DNA of 64,000 bases from Dendrolimus kikuchii. Its lineage: Eukaryota > Arthropoda > Insecta > Lepidoptera > Lasiocampidae. Position 1 is the stretch's first letter; each line of letters starts with the position of its first letter. The position numbers were made by a program, and so were the translations under genes. The DNA lies in NCBI GenBank assembly GCA_019925095.2, contig CM034389.1, positions 28,837,728 to 28,901,727 on the forward strand. The letters run 5' to 3'. Positions 53,561 through 63,449 of the stretch are shown here, one piece after another. The notes under the pieces are model-generated. The model worked only from the letters and a program-made list of their open reading frames with translations. It made no database searches and was not told where the DNA came from.

Positions 53561-53989
53561 ATACAAAAATACGATTGAGCTGAAATTTTGCACGCATATG
53601 TATATCGCGTGCCTACCATGGAGCTGATCTGATGATGGAGTCGGAAGGTGGCCATAGGAACTCCTGTACTAAACAAGATAGACCCGTCGTGTTTGGGCTC
53701 GTTTTACTTGTCTTGGCTAGCACTCTGCGGCTACATGACATCCAGGATCTCAAAAGCTTGTATTTAAAAATCTTTTAAAAAAAGTATTATTACGTTAATA
53801 ATTTTAGCAAGATATAGGCTTATAATCAATGGTCTCTTTGTCCTCAGTGATTTAATGTAATTTTTCCATTATGGTTATTTTTCAAATTAAATACAGAATT
53901 AAAATTATTTATTTCATCTTATTAAGAAAATATATCTTAGTATCTTTTTAATGTAGTTAAATTCTGGCACATGATATTTTTTTTTTTAC

Positions 53990-54205
53990 AAGGGGAAATC
54001 CATTTGCGGACCCCCCGCCGGGGAGATTTCGACGGGGGAGTGTGGGACTCGCCGGCTAGAGAAGCCGGAATACCCACTAAAACCCCTTGGTGCCACCCGA
54101 CGCCATGAGCCGAGGCCACGGGATATGCGTGAGCTTTTCTTCCGCGACCCCGGCTGGCGTGGGCCCACCCCAGCATGAGGCGGGCCTCTCCGTGGCATTT
54201 CATAG
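53990..54205 (-). repeat. Repeat K, GC-rich retroposon 3' region
   Basis: A T-run then GGGGAAATCCATTTGCGGAC, CCGCCGGGGAGATTTCGACG, AATACCCACTAAAACCCC, GTGGGCCCACCCCAGCATGA. The strong GC shift and T-run suggest a poly(A)-tailed retroposon in minus orientation. Confidence 0.5.
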
Positions 54206-54482
54206 GTAACTTACATCAATTTAAGACCCAAATTAAAAAAGGTTGTAATTTAGAATGACCCAAGGACTTTTAGAATAATGACATAAACTTTTTTTTTAAA
54301 TACTATTTTTTTTAATCTCTATTTTGTTAGTAATTATTGTGACTTTTTTTTCAATTTTATTCAATATTGAGCTAATCTAAATTAAATTGACATTTTATTT
54401 ATGTAATTTTTCGTATAATTGTATATTTTTTTATTTATTTTTGTAATTAACTATTTGAGCCAATTTTTTATTTTTTTTATAT
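54206..54482. other. AT-rich, nothing recognised
   Basis: Long T-rich tracts; no family, frame or RNA gene supportable. Confidence 0.3.
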
Positions 54483-54700
54483 AAATTAAAAAATAATGTA
54501 AGCTATAGTTTTAATGGAAACTGTGTTGGAATAAGCTAATTTTGATGAACCCGAACCAACTTTAAACCGCTCCCGGGCAAATTCCCACGAGATTCCCAGG
54601 ATAAAAAGTAGCGCAGAGTTTAAGTCTAAGTATTAGCTGTCGATCAGCAAAAACCGCTTAGAAATCGGCGTAGTAGTTTTGACGTGAATCCCGGACCGGA
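54483..54700. repeat. Repeat S, copy 2
   Basis: Matches 43660-43790 with an extra ~20 bases (GTTGGAATAAGCTAATTTTG) and continues with TTTTGACGTGAATCCCGGAC, a Helitron-like or LINE-like block. Confidence 0.65.
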
Positions 54701-54817
54701 CAAACAGACAAGAAAAAAAAATCGTGTTCTCCATCATTTATGTAATTGTAGTCTATTCCAGTTGTTTTTTTTAATGGCTTTAATGTACAGACACGACACA
54801 TTTAGAATTTTATAATA

Positions 54818-55254
54818 CATACATACATACATACATAACTTCACGCCAATTCCCTTGCGGGGTAGGCACGAACAACAGAGCGCCATTTAGGCCCATTCTT
54901 ACACACCTCACTTGCTTCTTTGACATTCATAACTCTTGTCATGCACACTCGTCTGTTCTTAAGGCTCCTGACATCACCCTCCGCTAGTACACGATCAATT
55001 TGATCATGGAAGGTGTGTCGTGGCCTTCCACGACTTCTGCATCCATCCACTTTTGCATTGTATATCTGTTTAGTCATTCTTTCATCATGCATTCTTTCCA
55101 CATGCCCGAACCACCGGAGCATTCCTTTCCTTACCTTCACCCCGACACTCTCTTTCAGACCAACTCTCTTTCTTACTTCGGTATTACGAACGCGGTCCGC
55201 GAGCGTCACTCCGCAGATTTTGCGCAGAGCTCGCATCTCAACCGCGATTATTTA
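54818..55254 (-). mobile_element. LINE-A 3' fragment
   Basis: TSD AGAATTTTATAATA (54804-54817, 55255-55268). Frame 54841-55236 codes MRALRKICGV to AYPARELA without a break. Confidence 0.93.
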
Positions 55255-55268
55255 AGAATTTTATAATA

Positions 55269-55664
55269 TTATATATATATAAAAGAATACGAGATAGTTC
55301 AATGGAGATACTTTTATTATCCTACAAAACGTTATATTCCTTGGTTTTTTTAAATTAATATATTTTTTTTATAAAATTCCTCTATTACTGATATTGGATT
55401 AAAAAGTTAGAAAACAGTTTATTTATGACACGAGATAGTAGAAGGTGTAGTGGAACACTTAGAAGCCAATAGATGGCGCTGTGCAATAATTGATGTCACA
55501 AACGTTTCCCGAAACATACAAAGCATATATACAAATTGTCAACTATAACAGATGCGCCACAAAACAGACGTCGGAGAGCCCCCGGCTCGGATCCTCTTAC
55601 ACAAAGGTAAGACTCACCAATCTCACTCACTCACTACAGACACAAGTAGCCATACAAGATTAGC
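55269..55664. other. Unassigned stretch
   Basis: AT-rich left half; AACACTTAGAAGCCAATAGA and a CTCACTCACTCACT run at right. No family or frame recognised. Confidence 0.25.
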
Positions 55665-55955
55665 TTAGGCGTGTTGCTGGAGAGTTTCTTCCGCCGCTTC
55701 TTCTCCTCCAGCTATAACACGTTGCGAAGCGGTAGTAATGATAGACTAGGATCGGCTCCGCCGGCGGAGTCGATAATTGGTCCCCAAATAATCACTTCAG
55801 CCTGTTGGCTTAGCTCATTCAGCCTTTTACGGCTAAATCTCAATATAGCGTCAATCCTCCGCAGCGGTCGAACCTCACAGGAGGTGCCTCCGCTCCCACG
55901 GAGTCGGGAAGTCCCCAAAGTCCGGTATCGCTGACACAGCCATCAACAGCCAAAA
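55665..55955 (+). mobile_element. Repeat J, copy 2
   Basis: Reverse complement of 44591-44957: GAGTTTCTTCCGCCGCTTCT, CTCCGCCGGCGGAGTC, CCTCACAGGAGGTGCCTCCG, GTCCCCAAAGTCCGGTATCG, with an A-run at 55953-55962. Confidence 0.68.
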
Positions 55956-56089
55956 AAAAAACAGATGGGCCTAGGCCTGCGAGGAACAACATTAGCCTCC
56001 CTGGAACATCTTCCTTTGAGACGGAGGAGCATTCCATCTCGCTCCTCCATCCCGTACGAGGCAACCCCTTCAAAGGGATTCTCAACTAA

Positions 56090-56469
56090 CCCACTCACTA
56101 CACTTAGTAATCTTTATCCATGCTGAGGGTAATATAAAATATCGTGTCGCAAATAATCGCAAATGTTGTTTTGCAGTTCAGAATAGCTTAGAATAAGAAT
56201 GAGCCGGCGATATTTATTCCTGAACGTTGGTATAACGCCGTAATGAGGTGATTAGGGCGGCTTTCTTTTGCGCAATTATCTTTATTAAGTGAAAAGGCGC
56301 CGACTTTGATAGATGCTGGCTTAAGCACGTTATTACAATACTGCTTATTTCTCTCTTTATGAGATACTTAAACTACTTGCATTATATTCTTTCCGAAAAA
56401 TTTAAATGTTTTTCAACGATTTAGAGATCGTGTCAGACATTGTCAGACATCTTTTAAGATATTAAATAA
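56090..56469. other. Unassigned stretch
   Basis: No family, gene or motif recognised. Confidence 0.25.
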
Positions 56470-56799
56470 CTAGCGACCCCGGCAGACGTTGTCCTGCTCT
56501 GAAAAAATAAAAATCTAGGACCCGATCTCAGCACCACCTACCGGTTCTAATTGCGAATCTAAACGATCCGGGAACTCACTCATACACACAAAAACAAAAT
56601 CACCAAAATCGGTTCAGGTGATTAGGAGGATTCTAGAACCCGATCTCAGCGCCACCTACCGGTTCCAACGGGATAAAAAGTATCCTATGTCCGTCTCCTG
56701 GTTCTAAGCTACCTGCCCGCCAATTTGCAGCCAAATCGGTAAAGCTGTTTTTGAGTTATAAATAGTGTAACTAACACGACTTTCTTTTATATATATAGA
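56470..56799 (-). mobile_element. Hel-2 Helitron, complete (330 bp)
   Basis: On the minus strand from TCTATATATATAAAAGAAAG after an A to CTGCCGGGGTCGCTAG before a T. About 90% like 12676-13021. Confidence 0.86.
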
Positions 56800-56936
56800 T
56801 AGATGTTAAACTGTAAGACTGATAAATACTAGTGTAAAGATGGACCAACAAAGAGATGCATAAATTGTGTGATGCCAGAATAGAGGATTATGCAAGGCAA
56901 AGAAAGATATATCCTGCCGACCGTAAATAATTAAAT

Positions 56937-57150
56937 AGGGCATTTGCCCTTCTGGATGGCTACCACCCCTGGTCTAAAGTATGTCGCCACAACAACCTTG
57001 AGTTGTGTTCCGGCATTAGTGACCAGGTTCCAGTCTCCCTTAAGATAGCAGCAGCGCATTTGTAGCATCTTTGCTGTTGCAAATGTCCATAGGCGATGGT
57101 AACCGCTTTCCATCAGCCTGTCTACTGAACTCATGCAATAAAAATAAAAA
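56937..57150 (+). mobile_element. Family D retroposon, 5'-truncated
   Basis: Starts TAGGGCATTTGCCC, just inside the short-form start, lacks GGGCCGTCTGC near the 3' end and finishes CTGAACTCATGCAATAAAAA. Confidence 0.82.
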
Positions 57151-57159
57151 AGTCCCTTA

Positions 57160-57791
57160 TGTACTCATTTCTATATTTGTATGTTGGTATGTATTTATAG
57201 GACGCTATATAAATAAATTCCAACAGTGCCTTTCTTCGACAGAATAATATGCTTTAGAAGAAAATTTCTGAAGGAAAATAAGTGAGATAAATTTATATTT
57301 CGGTGAGGCAAGATATTTTCAAATTGATATGAATAAAGTATGTATGTACGAGGATAAAAAATACCCAAAAAGCCCGCCATCGCAATATTTCCTCATTTTC
57401 CTTTGACTCCGGCGACCTGACCTTGGATTTTCCAAATGATAAATCTTATTTCCCCCTCAAAAATAAAACGTGAATCTTAGTACAACACTAAAGCAGCCAA
57501 CTCGTAAACTGTTTCAGTCCTGAACAAAAGCAAGGCACTTTTTTGTTTGAATTCCTTTTGTTTTACTACTTTATTGTTTTAAGCCCGAGCCGCAAACAAA
57601 ATTGTTTGACAAAATTAATGCTCGTCCCCATGCCTGCTTTAATTCTGTGTCAGTTAACACTGTTTTAAGTTGTAAAAAAATGTAATTAATTAATGGAAAT
57701 ATTCTTTATCTTTTCGTCTCGTCGTGTTTCGGTTTACATAAAAATATGCAAGCGAGATAAAAAATGCGTCGCTGTTTTAATTGTTAACACT
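57160..57791. other. Unassigned stretch
   Basis: No family or coding domain recognised. Confidence 0.25.
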
Positions 57792-58748
57792 TAAGGCTGA
57801 TTTACATTGGGTCAGTAACTGGCGCCAGTGCTGGCGCCGAGAACTGACACTGTTTACATGCAGTAGTCTTGGTTATTTATTTAGGGCGTAGCTATGTTCT
57901 TGAAGCAAGTAGCGAAAAATGAATTCTTTAACGGCAGAATTTGATGAGATTCTATTATTTGGAGTTGGAGGTAATGTTAGAAGAAGAGGCTTCTTAGGAG
58001 GATCTTTAGCGTTTGATAACAGAAGGTGCCGCGCTCCTTAAAAAATATAGGTCCCAAGAAACGAGAACAAAAAAAATGATCGTAAAATGAAAACTGCTAG
58101 GCCAAAATATGTTAAATTTTTAGGAGACCAAATGGCAACTATTCCGCATCAAACTAAACAAGAATCACGTAAATCGGATCATAAATCTCAGTGTAATCGG
58201 TGTACATATGGAACGGAATGGAAATTTTTTCATAAAAAATATTCATAAATTGAAAACTACTGGGCCAAACTATGTCAAATTTTTAGGGGACTTAATGGCA
58301 GCGATTCCGCGTCGAACAAGAAAAGAAAGAATCATGTAAATCGGATCATAAATCTCGGAGTAATCGGTGAACATACATAAAAAAAAGATCCCGACGAATT
58401 GAGAACCTCCTCCTTTTTTGAAGTCGGTTAAAAATGGATAGACAATGAAAAAATGAAACTGCAAGTTTTGGTTTGTTTTATTGTTTTAATGACAAATCAG
58501 AATCTCAAATCTCAGCTGCTTGAACTTCCGATACGACGTGACGTCACCCTATAAGCCAGAGTCAGCGACTGGCTTATTGCTGACTTCGTCGTTTACAAGA
58601 GGCCAGTATTATTAGGAATATTGAAGTCAGCATTGACTTGGTAGCGCCGTATTGACTTTAAATCAATTTACACGATGCCAGTATTAGGTCAGCGCTGACT
58701 TCCTTCAAATATTAAGTATCTGGCTGGCTCAATGTAAATCAGCTTTAA
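57792..58748. mobile_element. TIR DNA transposon relic, split by element E
   Basis: Inverted termini TTAAGGCTGATTTACATTG (57791-57809) and CAATGTAAATCAGCTTTAA (58730-58748). GCCAGTATTA/TTTACA words recur near the right end. A short frame from ~57918 (MNSLTAEFDEILLF...) may be the beginning of a transposase. TTAA or TAA at the ends fits piggyBac-like or PIF/Harbinger-like elements; I cannot decide. Element E3 interrupts it. Confidence 0.6.
58024..58432 (+). repeat. Element E3, one-arm copy
   Basis: GGTGCCGCGCTCCTTAAAAA to GAAGTCGGTTAAAAATGG, equivalent to the right arm of E without the palindrome centre; two tandem modules. Confidence 0.78.
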
Positions 58749-59159
58749 TTCATCATCATCTATTGATTTTGAGATATTCGGAATTGTCAGTGGTCGAGTG
58801 TTTGAATGATCAATAATGTCTAATTTACAAGATACAAAGGCGTGTAACAAACTTAATGTAACAAAAAAAAAGATCATAAGAATATATGAAAAAGTGGTGT
58901 CAAAAAAATGTAAAAATAACTAGACACCTGAGGTGCCAGAACCAAATTAAACGACTTCATTTTGACAATTTGAACATTTATTTGGCACACAAAACAAGAA
59001 ACAGCTAAAGTTACATAATTCATATTATGTATAAATTATTAGGTCTAAGCTGTAACTCTAAACATGTGAGCACATAATGTACCATACATTGACAAGATGT
59101 TTAGGGTTTAGTATGATTTATTATAAAGTGAGTTTTACAGTGGTTAGGTAACAAAATTA

Positions 59160-59397
59160 TTATGCAACTATGCCAGAAATATTGGTGCAAATAATAGCCC
59201 GAATTTCACGTTTAAATTTAAAAAAGGAGGAATTAAAAATATCAATGGATATATTTTGACTTGCAATCTCATTATATAGCCTGAGGACAGTCAATTGAGC
59301 CATTTAGGAGTTTAAATAAACAGTATTTAAACTCCTAAATGACAGTGTATTATCTTACACATTTATTTCGAGCACTATAATGACTTAGAACTTCCAG
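59160..59397 (-). pseudogene. LINE C-terminal scrap
   Basis: The minus strand near 59230-59290 reads LYNEIASQNISIDIFNSSF, like the last residues of CR1/Jockey-type LINE proteins. Decayed. Confidence 0.4.
59301..59341. repeat. Perfect 17 bp hairpin
   Basis: CATTTAGGAGTTTAAAT (59301-59317) and its exact reverse complement (59325-59341), with a 7-base loop. Confidence 0.95.
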
Positions 59398-59692
59398 CCG
59401 AGGCTTTCCCTCTACGTTACGACATGGGGTCATTTGCGGTTGAACTGTTCGACCTGATTCCCCCTACACCACTCCATCTTCGGACCACAAGGCGCTCTGG
59501 TCTACGCCATCGTTTCACAGTGGAAACGCTACCAGTGCGAACGAGTTGTCGAATGCATTAGCAGAGTCCGTGTTTCCCAAAAAGTACACTCCAAGTATCT
59601 TCAAGTCTCGTGTGAATAGGTACTATCTAGGTGCTCCATCTTCGACCGCATCATCGTCCGGCATTGAACGTGATCGTGGTCAACCCCAAACC
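59398..59692 (+). pseudogene. LINE RT C-terminal remnant
   Basis: Translated pieces include LPAEAFPLRYDMGSFAVELF, DLIPPTPLHLRTTRR and, in another frame, SNALAESVFPKKYTPSIFK and SRVNRYYLGAPS. They match the usual closing order of insect LINE proteins (DLIPP...RTTRR; LP..VFP..Y..G.FK.RV). Frame changes show decay. A D copy follows at once. Confidence 0.68.
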
Positions 59693-59696
59693 ACTT

Positions 59697-60001
59697 TTTT
59701 TTTATTGCAGGAGATCAGCAGACAGACAGACGGCCCACTTGATGGAAAGCGGTTACCATCGCCTATAGACACCTGCAACACCAAAGGTGCTACAAATGCG
59801 CTGCTGCTCTCTTAAGGGAAACTGGAACCTGGTCACTAATGCCGGAACGCAACTCAAGGTTGTTATGGCGACATACTTTAGACCAAGGGTGGTCGCCATC
59901 CAGTCGGGCAAATGCCCTACCACCTGGCTGTGGGTTGTTTGGTCGCCTCTTACGACAGACTGCCCGGCCATTGTATTCTTTCTCCGTTCCTGCACGGATA
60001 A
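59697..60001 (-). mobile_element. Family D retroposon
   Basis: TTTTTTTATTGCAGGAGATC to CGTTCCTGCACGGATAAA; nearly full length with a small deletion at CTGCCCGGCCATTGTATTC. Confidence 0.87.
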
Positions 60002-60483
60002 AAAGTTAAGACAAAAAACCTATTTAATATAAAAAAATAAATAAGAAAGGGGTTGTATTTTTTTTTGAGGTCGGCACCTTGTGTTACAGTTATTTAGTAG
60101 CATAGTTGCTGACCAAATTCAGACTAAGGCGGGTCACTTCAATGAAACAAAAACGATGCTAGATCGATACAAAATTTATTAATATTTGCTTTACATACTT
60201 ATAGTAGCAAAATGTCAACCATACCGCGATCTATTGTTTGACTAGCGCCATCTATCGAAGTACAAAATAACTTTTGCTCAATACTTTTAATATTATTATA
60301 CTCACTGGCGTTAATAGTTGCTCTTGTCAAGTTACCGTTCAAAGTTAATAATTAATTTTGTTATGTACCCTCTTATTTTTAAACGATACAATCGGCCATT
60401 TCCTTAATTGAATAATAATGTTATATTTTTATTCTGTAGTTAGCTGTTTTTTATAATTTACAATAATTTTGATACAATATTTA
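60002..60483. other. Unassigned stretch
   Basis: AT-rich; GCGCCATCTATCGAAGTAC-type words but no assigned family. Confidence 0.25.
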
Positions 60484-60665
60484 TCTTATACTAATATATA
60501 AAGCTGAAGAGTTTGTTTGTTTGAACGCGCTAATCTCAGGAACTACTGGTCCGATTTGAAAAATTCTTTCACTGTTAGATAGCCCATTTATCGAGGAAGG
60601 CTATAGGCTATATGTCATCACGCTAAGACCAATACAAGTGGGAGCACCGACGACGTCGCGTGTAG
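60484..60665 (+). mobile_element. Hel-1 Helitron, short form, 3' end lost
   Basis: TCTTATACTAATATATAAAG after an A, the AAAAATTCTTTCACTGTTAG block, ending in GACGACGTCGCG without the GGGCACAGCTAG terminus. Confidence 0.8.
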
Positions 60666-61079
60666 ATTATAATTCAAAATCTCTCAATTGTATATAGACG
60701 GTATTCACTACATTTTGTTTTCATGTTGGCAGACGCGATACATTTGTACTGTGTTCGGTTTGTTTGAAATGTAAAACTTTAAGAATAATGTTTTATATAA
60801 TATCTTGTATAAAATATTATCTGGAATTTCCAAACAGTAACGCATTAAATTCTTTTCATTCATAACACTTTAATTAAAATAGTTTATCAATGACTTCAAT
60901 CCGCCATCGGTTGTTGCCAATTTGCTAAGTTTCTTAAACTGTTAAATTGTTGGAGGGATGGCGAGGTGTTCTAAAAATGCTTGTGGAGTGTAAAAAGTCG
61001 GTGTGTAGAAAACGTTAATACCGTCAGGTTCTCTGATTATAATTATGTGACCAGTTGCTGTTCTTTTATTACCATACTC
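60666..61079. other. Unassigned stretch
   Basis: No family, gene or motif recognised. Confidence 0.25.
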
Positions 61080-61090
61080 CCTTCTGAGTT

Positions 61091-61188
61091 ACATACATAC
61101 ATACATACATAACTTCACGCCAGTTCCCTTGCGGGGTAGGCACGAACAACAGAGTGCCATTTAGGCTTATTCTTACACACCTCAGTTG
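61091..61188 (-). mobile_element. LINE-A 3' fragment, shortest
   Basis: About 98 bases including the CATACATACATACATACATA tail; perfect 11 bp TSD CCTTCTGAGTT (61080-61090, 61189-61199). Confidence 0.92.
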
Positions 61189-61270
61189 CCTTCTGAGTTG
61201 TTGCAAGTATTACACTTGGCAGTGCACCTGGTGTTGCAAATGTGACAACTAACAACAGTAAATGTTATAA

Positions 61271-61960
61271 TAGGTTGGGGAAAAAGTCTTTTCGCATATA
61301 GTATGTATGAACTTGTAATAAGATCTCTTTGGCTATACCATTTGTATCTGGCTGGTTTTGGTATCATTGAAAAGTTTTAATTTTAAAAGAAGACAATTCC
61401 AAATTCAAATTAGGAAAATGTGGGATTTTCATTGGTTTTTCTTATTGTTAAAATGAGTGAATCTAATGAAGAAATTCGATACATTTTAAAATTTTACTAC
61501 AAAAAAGGTAAAAATGCAACACAAGCCGCGAAAAAAATTTGTGATGTTTATGGACCTAATGTAGTATCTGTGAGAGTAGCGCAAATTTGGTTTAAGCGTT
61601 TTCAATCCGGAAATTTTGATATCACAGATGCACGTCGCTCTGGTCGCCCTGTTACGGACAAAATTGATGCCATTTTTGAAAAAGTGGACCAAGATCAGCA
61701 TATTAGTAGTTACGATGTAGCTGGAGAACTGGGAATTGACCACAAAACGGTTTTGGCGCATTTGAAAAAATCCGGGTACACAAAAAAGCTCGATATTTGG
61801 ATGCCTCTAATAATTGCAATCAAAACTAACATACGAACATGTAAATGATGCACGTATTTAAATGAAGACGTCAGCTGTTAATCATTTATTCAAATTAAAT
61901 AAGAAAAGACGCAAATTCAATTAGTTGATACTTTGTATTCATTAGAACTCTTCTTCTCTT
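61271..61960 (+). mobile_element. mariner transposon relic, internally deleted
   Basis: Left terminal inverted repeat TAGGTTGGGGAAAAAGTC at 61273. It is followed by a Tc1/mariner-type transposase start (61453-61848) and then ~100 bases to a damaged right end (AATAAGAAAAGACGCAAATT). A complete mariner is about 1.3 kb, so roughly half is missing, including the whole catalytic domain. Confidence 0.85.
61453..61848 (+). pseudogene. mariner transposase, N-terminal DNA-binding part
   Basis: Starts at MSESNEEIRYILKFYYKKG, an ATG 33 bases inside a longer frame opening at 61420. Two helix-turn-helix units are visible: KGKNATQAAKKICDVYG ... RVAQIWFKRFQSGNFDI, then the linker ARRSGRP (a GRPR-like motif) and SSYDVAGELGIDHKTVLAHL. 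The frame is mariner-like to LKKSGYTKKLDIWMP (usual WVPHEL) and then diverges after MPL to a stop. The DDD catalytic residues are absent, so it cannot transpose; it could at most bind mariner ends. Subfamily (cecropia- or mellifera-like) not settled. Confidence 0.9.
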
Positions 61961-62023
61961 TTATTTAGGCTCTGCACGATTTGTGTTTATAGCCAGTATA
62001 CACGTGTTCATAAGTAATAAGTA

Positions 62024-62303
62024 CATACATACATACATAACTTCACGCCAGTTCCCTTGCAAGGTAGGCACGAACAACAGAGCGCCATTCAGGCTTATTC
62101 TTACACACCTCACTTGCTTCTTTGACATTCATAGCTCTTGTCATGCACGCTCGTCTGTTCTTAAGGCCCCTGACATCACCTTCTGCTAGTACACGATCAA
62201 TTTGATCATGGAAGGTATGTCGTGGCCTTCCGCGACTTCTGCATCCATCCACTTTTGCATTGTATATCTGTTTAGTCATTCTTTCATCATGCATTCTTTC
62301 CAC
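62024..62303 (-). mobile_element. LINE-A 3' fragment
   Basis: TSD AAGTAATAAGTA (62012-62023, 62304-62315). Codes VERMHDERMTKQIYNAKV to AYLARELA. Confidence 0.93.
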
Positions 62304-62457
62304 AAGTAATAAGTAAATCTTCGTATAGCTCAGCCAAATTGTAGGTGTGACTGACGCCAATGGACGGAGTTCTAAAAACAACTCGAAAGGCCACATTTGA
62401 CTACACAGTTCAAATTCCTCACAAATATACATAACTGCCACCTTCCACCCATTTTAA

Positions 62458-62892
62458 TCTTATATATAAAATTCTCATGTCACAATGTTCGTTCCCATAC
62501 TCCTCCAAAATGGCTTGACCGATTCTCATGAAATTTTGTGTGCATATTGGGTAGGTCTGAGAATTGGCTACTATGTATTTTTCAAACTCCTAAGTGATAA
62601 GGGGTGTCCACCCCAAATTTTTTTTTTGATAATTTTTTAATTTTTTAGGATACAGCATTTAAAAATACATACAACCCTAAATTTTCACCCCTCTACGATC
62701 AGCCCCTATTTTTTAATTGGCAATTATAAACTTTAATTTTTTGGCAAGATTTTTAATCTTATTTTGTCATGACTTAGAATTTAAAAAAATATTACTCTTT
62801 TAGATTCACAATTAGAACCGGTAGCTGGCTCTGGGATCGGGTTCTAGAATTTTATTTTTTAAAGGCAGGACAACGTCTGCCGGGGCCGCTAG
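62458..62892 (+). mobile_element. Hel-2 Helitron, complete (435 bp), empty site known
   Basis: TCTTATATATAAAATTCTCA to CTGCCGGGGCCGCTAG, inserted between A62457 and T62893. The same sequence without the insertion lies at 34508|34509. No TSD, as expected for a rolling-circle element. Confidence 0.93.
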
Positions 62893-63073
62893 TATTATAT
62901 AAAATTATTAGAGCTAGGCATGTTTGCTGAAGAGTTTCTTGCGTCGCTTCTTCTCTTCAATCCATAACATGTTGCGAAGCGGTAGTAAATTAGATTAGGC
63001 TCTCATAGAGTGAACAAATTGGCGGTAGGCTAAATAAAACTTTAACAATACTCGTTGACACTTCACACCTGTC

Positions 63074-63115
63074 TTCCGTGATCACGGCCACTGAAAAGTG
63101 GCCGAAACGTCGGAA
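63074..63115 (+). ncRNA. Hammerhead-like motif, copy 4
   Basis: TTCC-GTGATCA-C-GGCCACT-GAAA-AGTGGCC-GAAA-CGTC-GGAA, identical over the core to the copy at 34740-34781. Confidence 0.45.
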
Positions 63116-63172
63116 TAACAAAAAAAATTACCGCGCTTAAAACCGTTAAAACGTAGTTTTATTAAATATACA

Positions 63173-63449
63173 TAACCGTTAACAAAGAAAAAAAGTACTT
63201 TTTAGCTGCTACCTCTCAACCTATACGAGTGTTGTTAACCCTGTCCGTGCCGTTGTCAGACGACTGTAGCGCGCCAGAGTCGTGTCGCGTGGCCAAGATT
63301 GATTGCGCGTCGCCACATGCCCGTTGCCCGCACACAACCCGGCCCGCTACAAAATATATTGCTCTGCTATTTTAGTTAATTATGTCTGTTGTAATTGAGT
63401 TAAATCTTTCCGTTTGCCTGCCTTACGACGACGAAACAACTACGTACCG
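63173..63449. other. Unassigned, GC-richer patch
   Basis: 63235-63350 is GC- and CpG-rich (GCGCGCCAGAGTCGTGTCGC). No frame or family recognised. Confidence 0.25.

Larger units (their letters stand above)
62441..63172 (+). mobile_element. Family F (Penelope-like), split by Hel-2
   Basis: CCTTCCACCCATTTTAA (62441-62457) joins, across the Helitron, to TATTATATAAAATTATTAGAG at 62893, exactly as in the uninterrupted copy at 34492-34530. It continues with the GAAGCGG module, TTGGCGGTAGGCTAAATAAA, the hammerhead-like motif and ACCGCGCTTAAAACCGTTAA. Confidence 0.68.

Noticed and set aside
53937..54203. GC-rich frames in repeat K as a host exon
   Set aside because: A T-run at the left edge, the sharp GC change and the shared AATACCCACTAAAA block at 30690 point to a retroposon.
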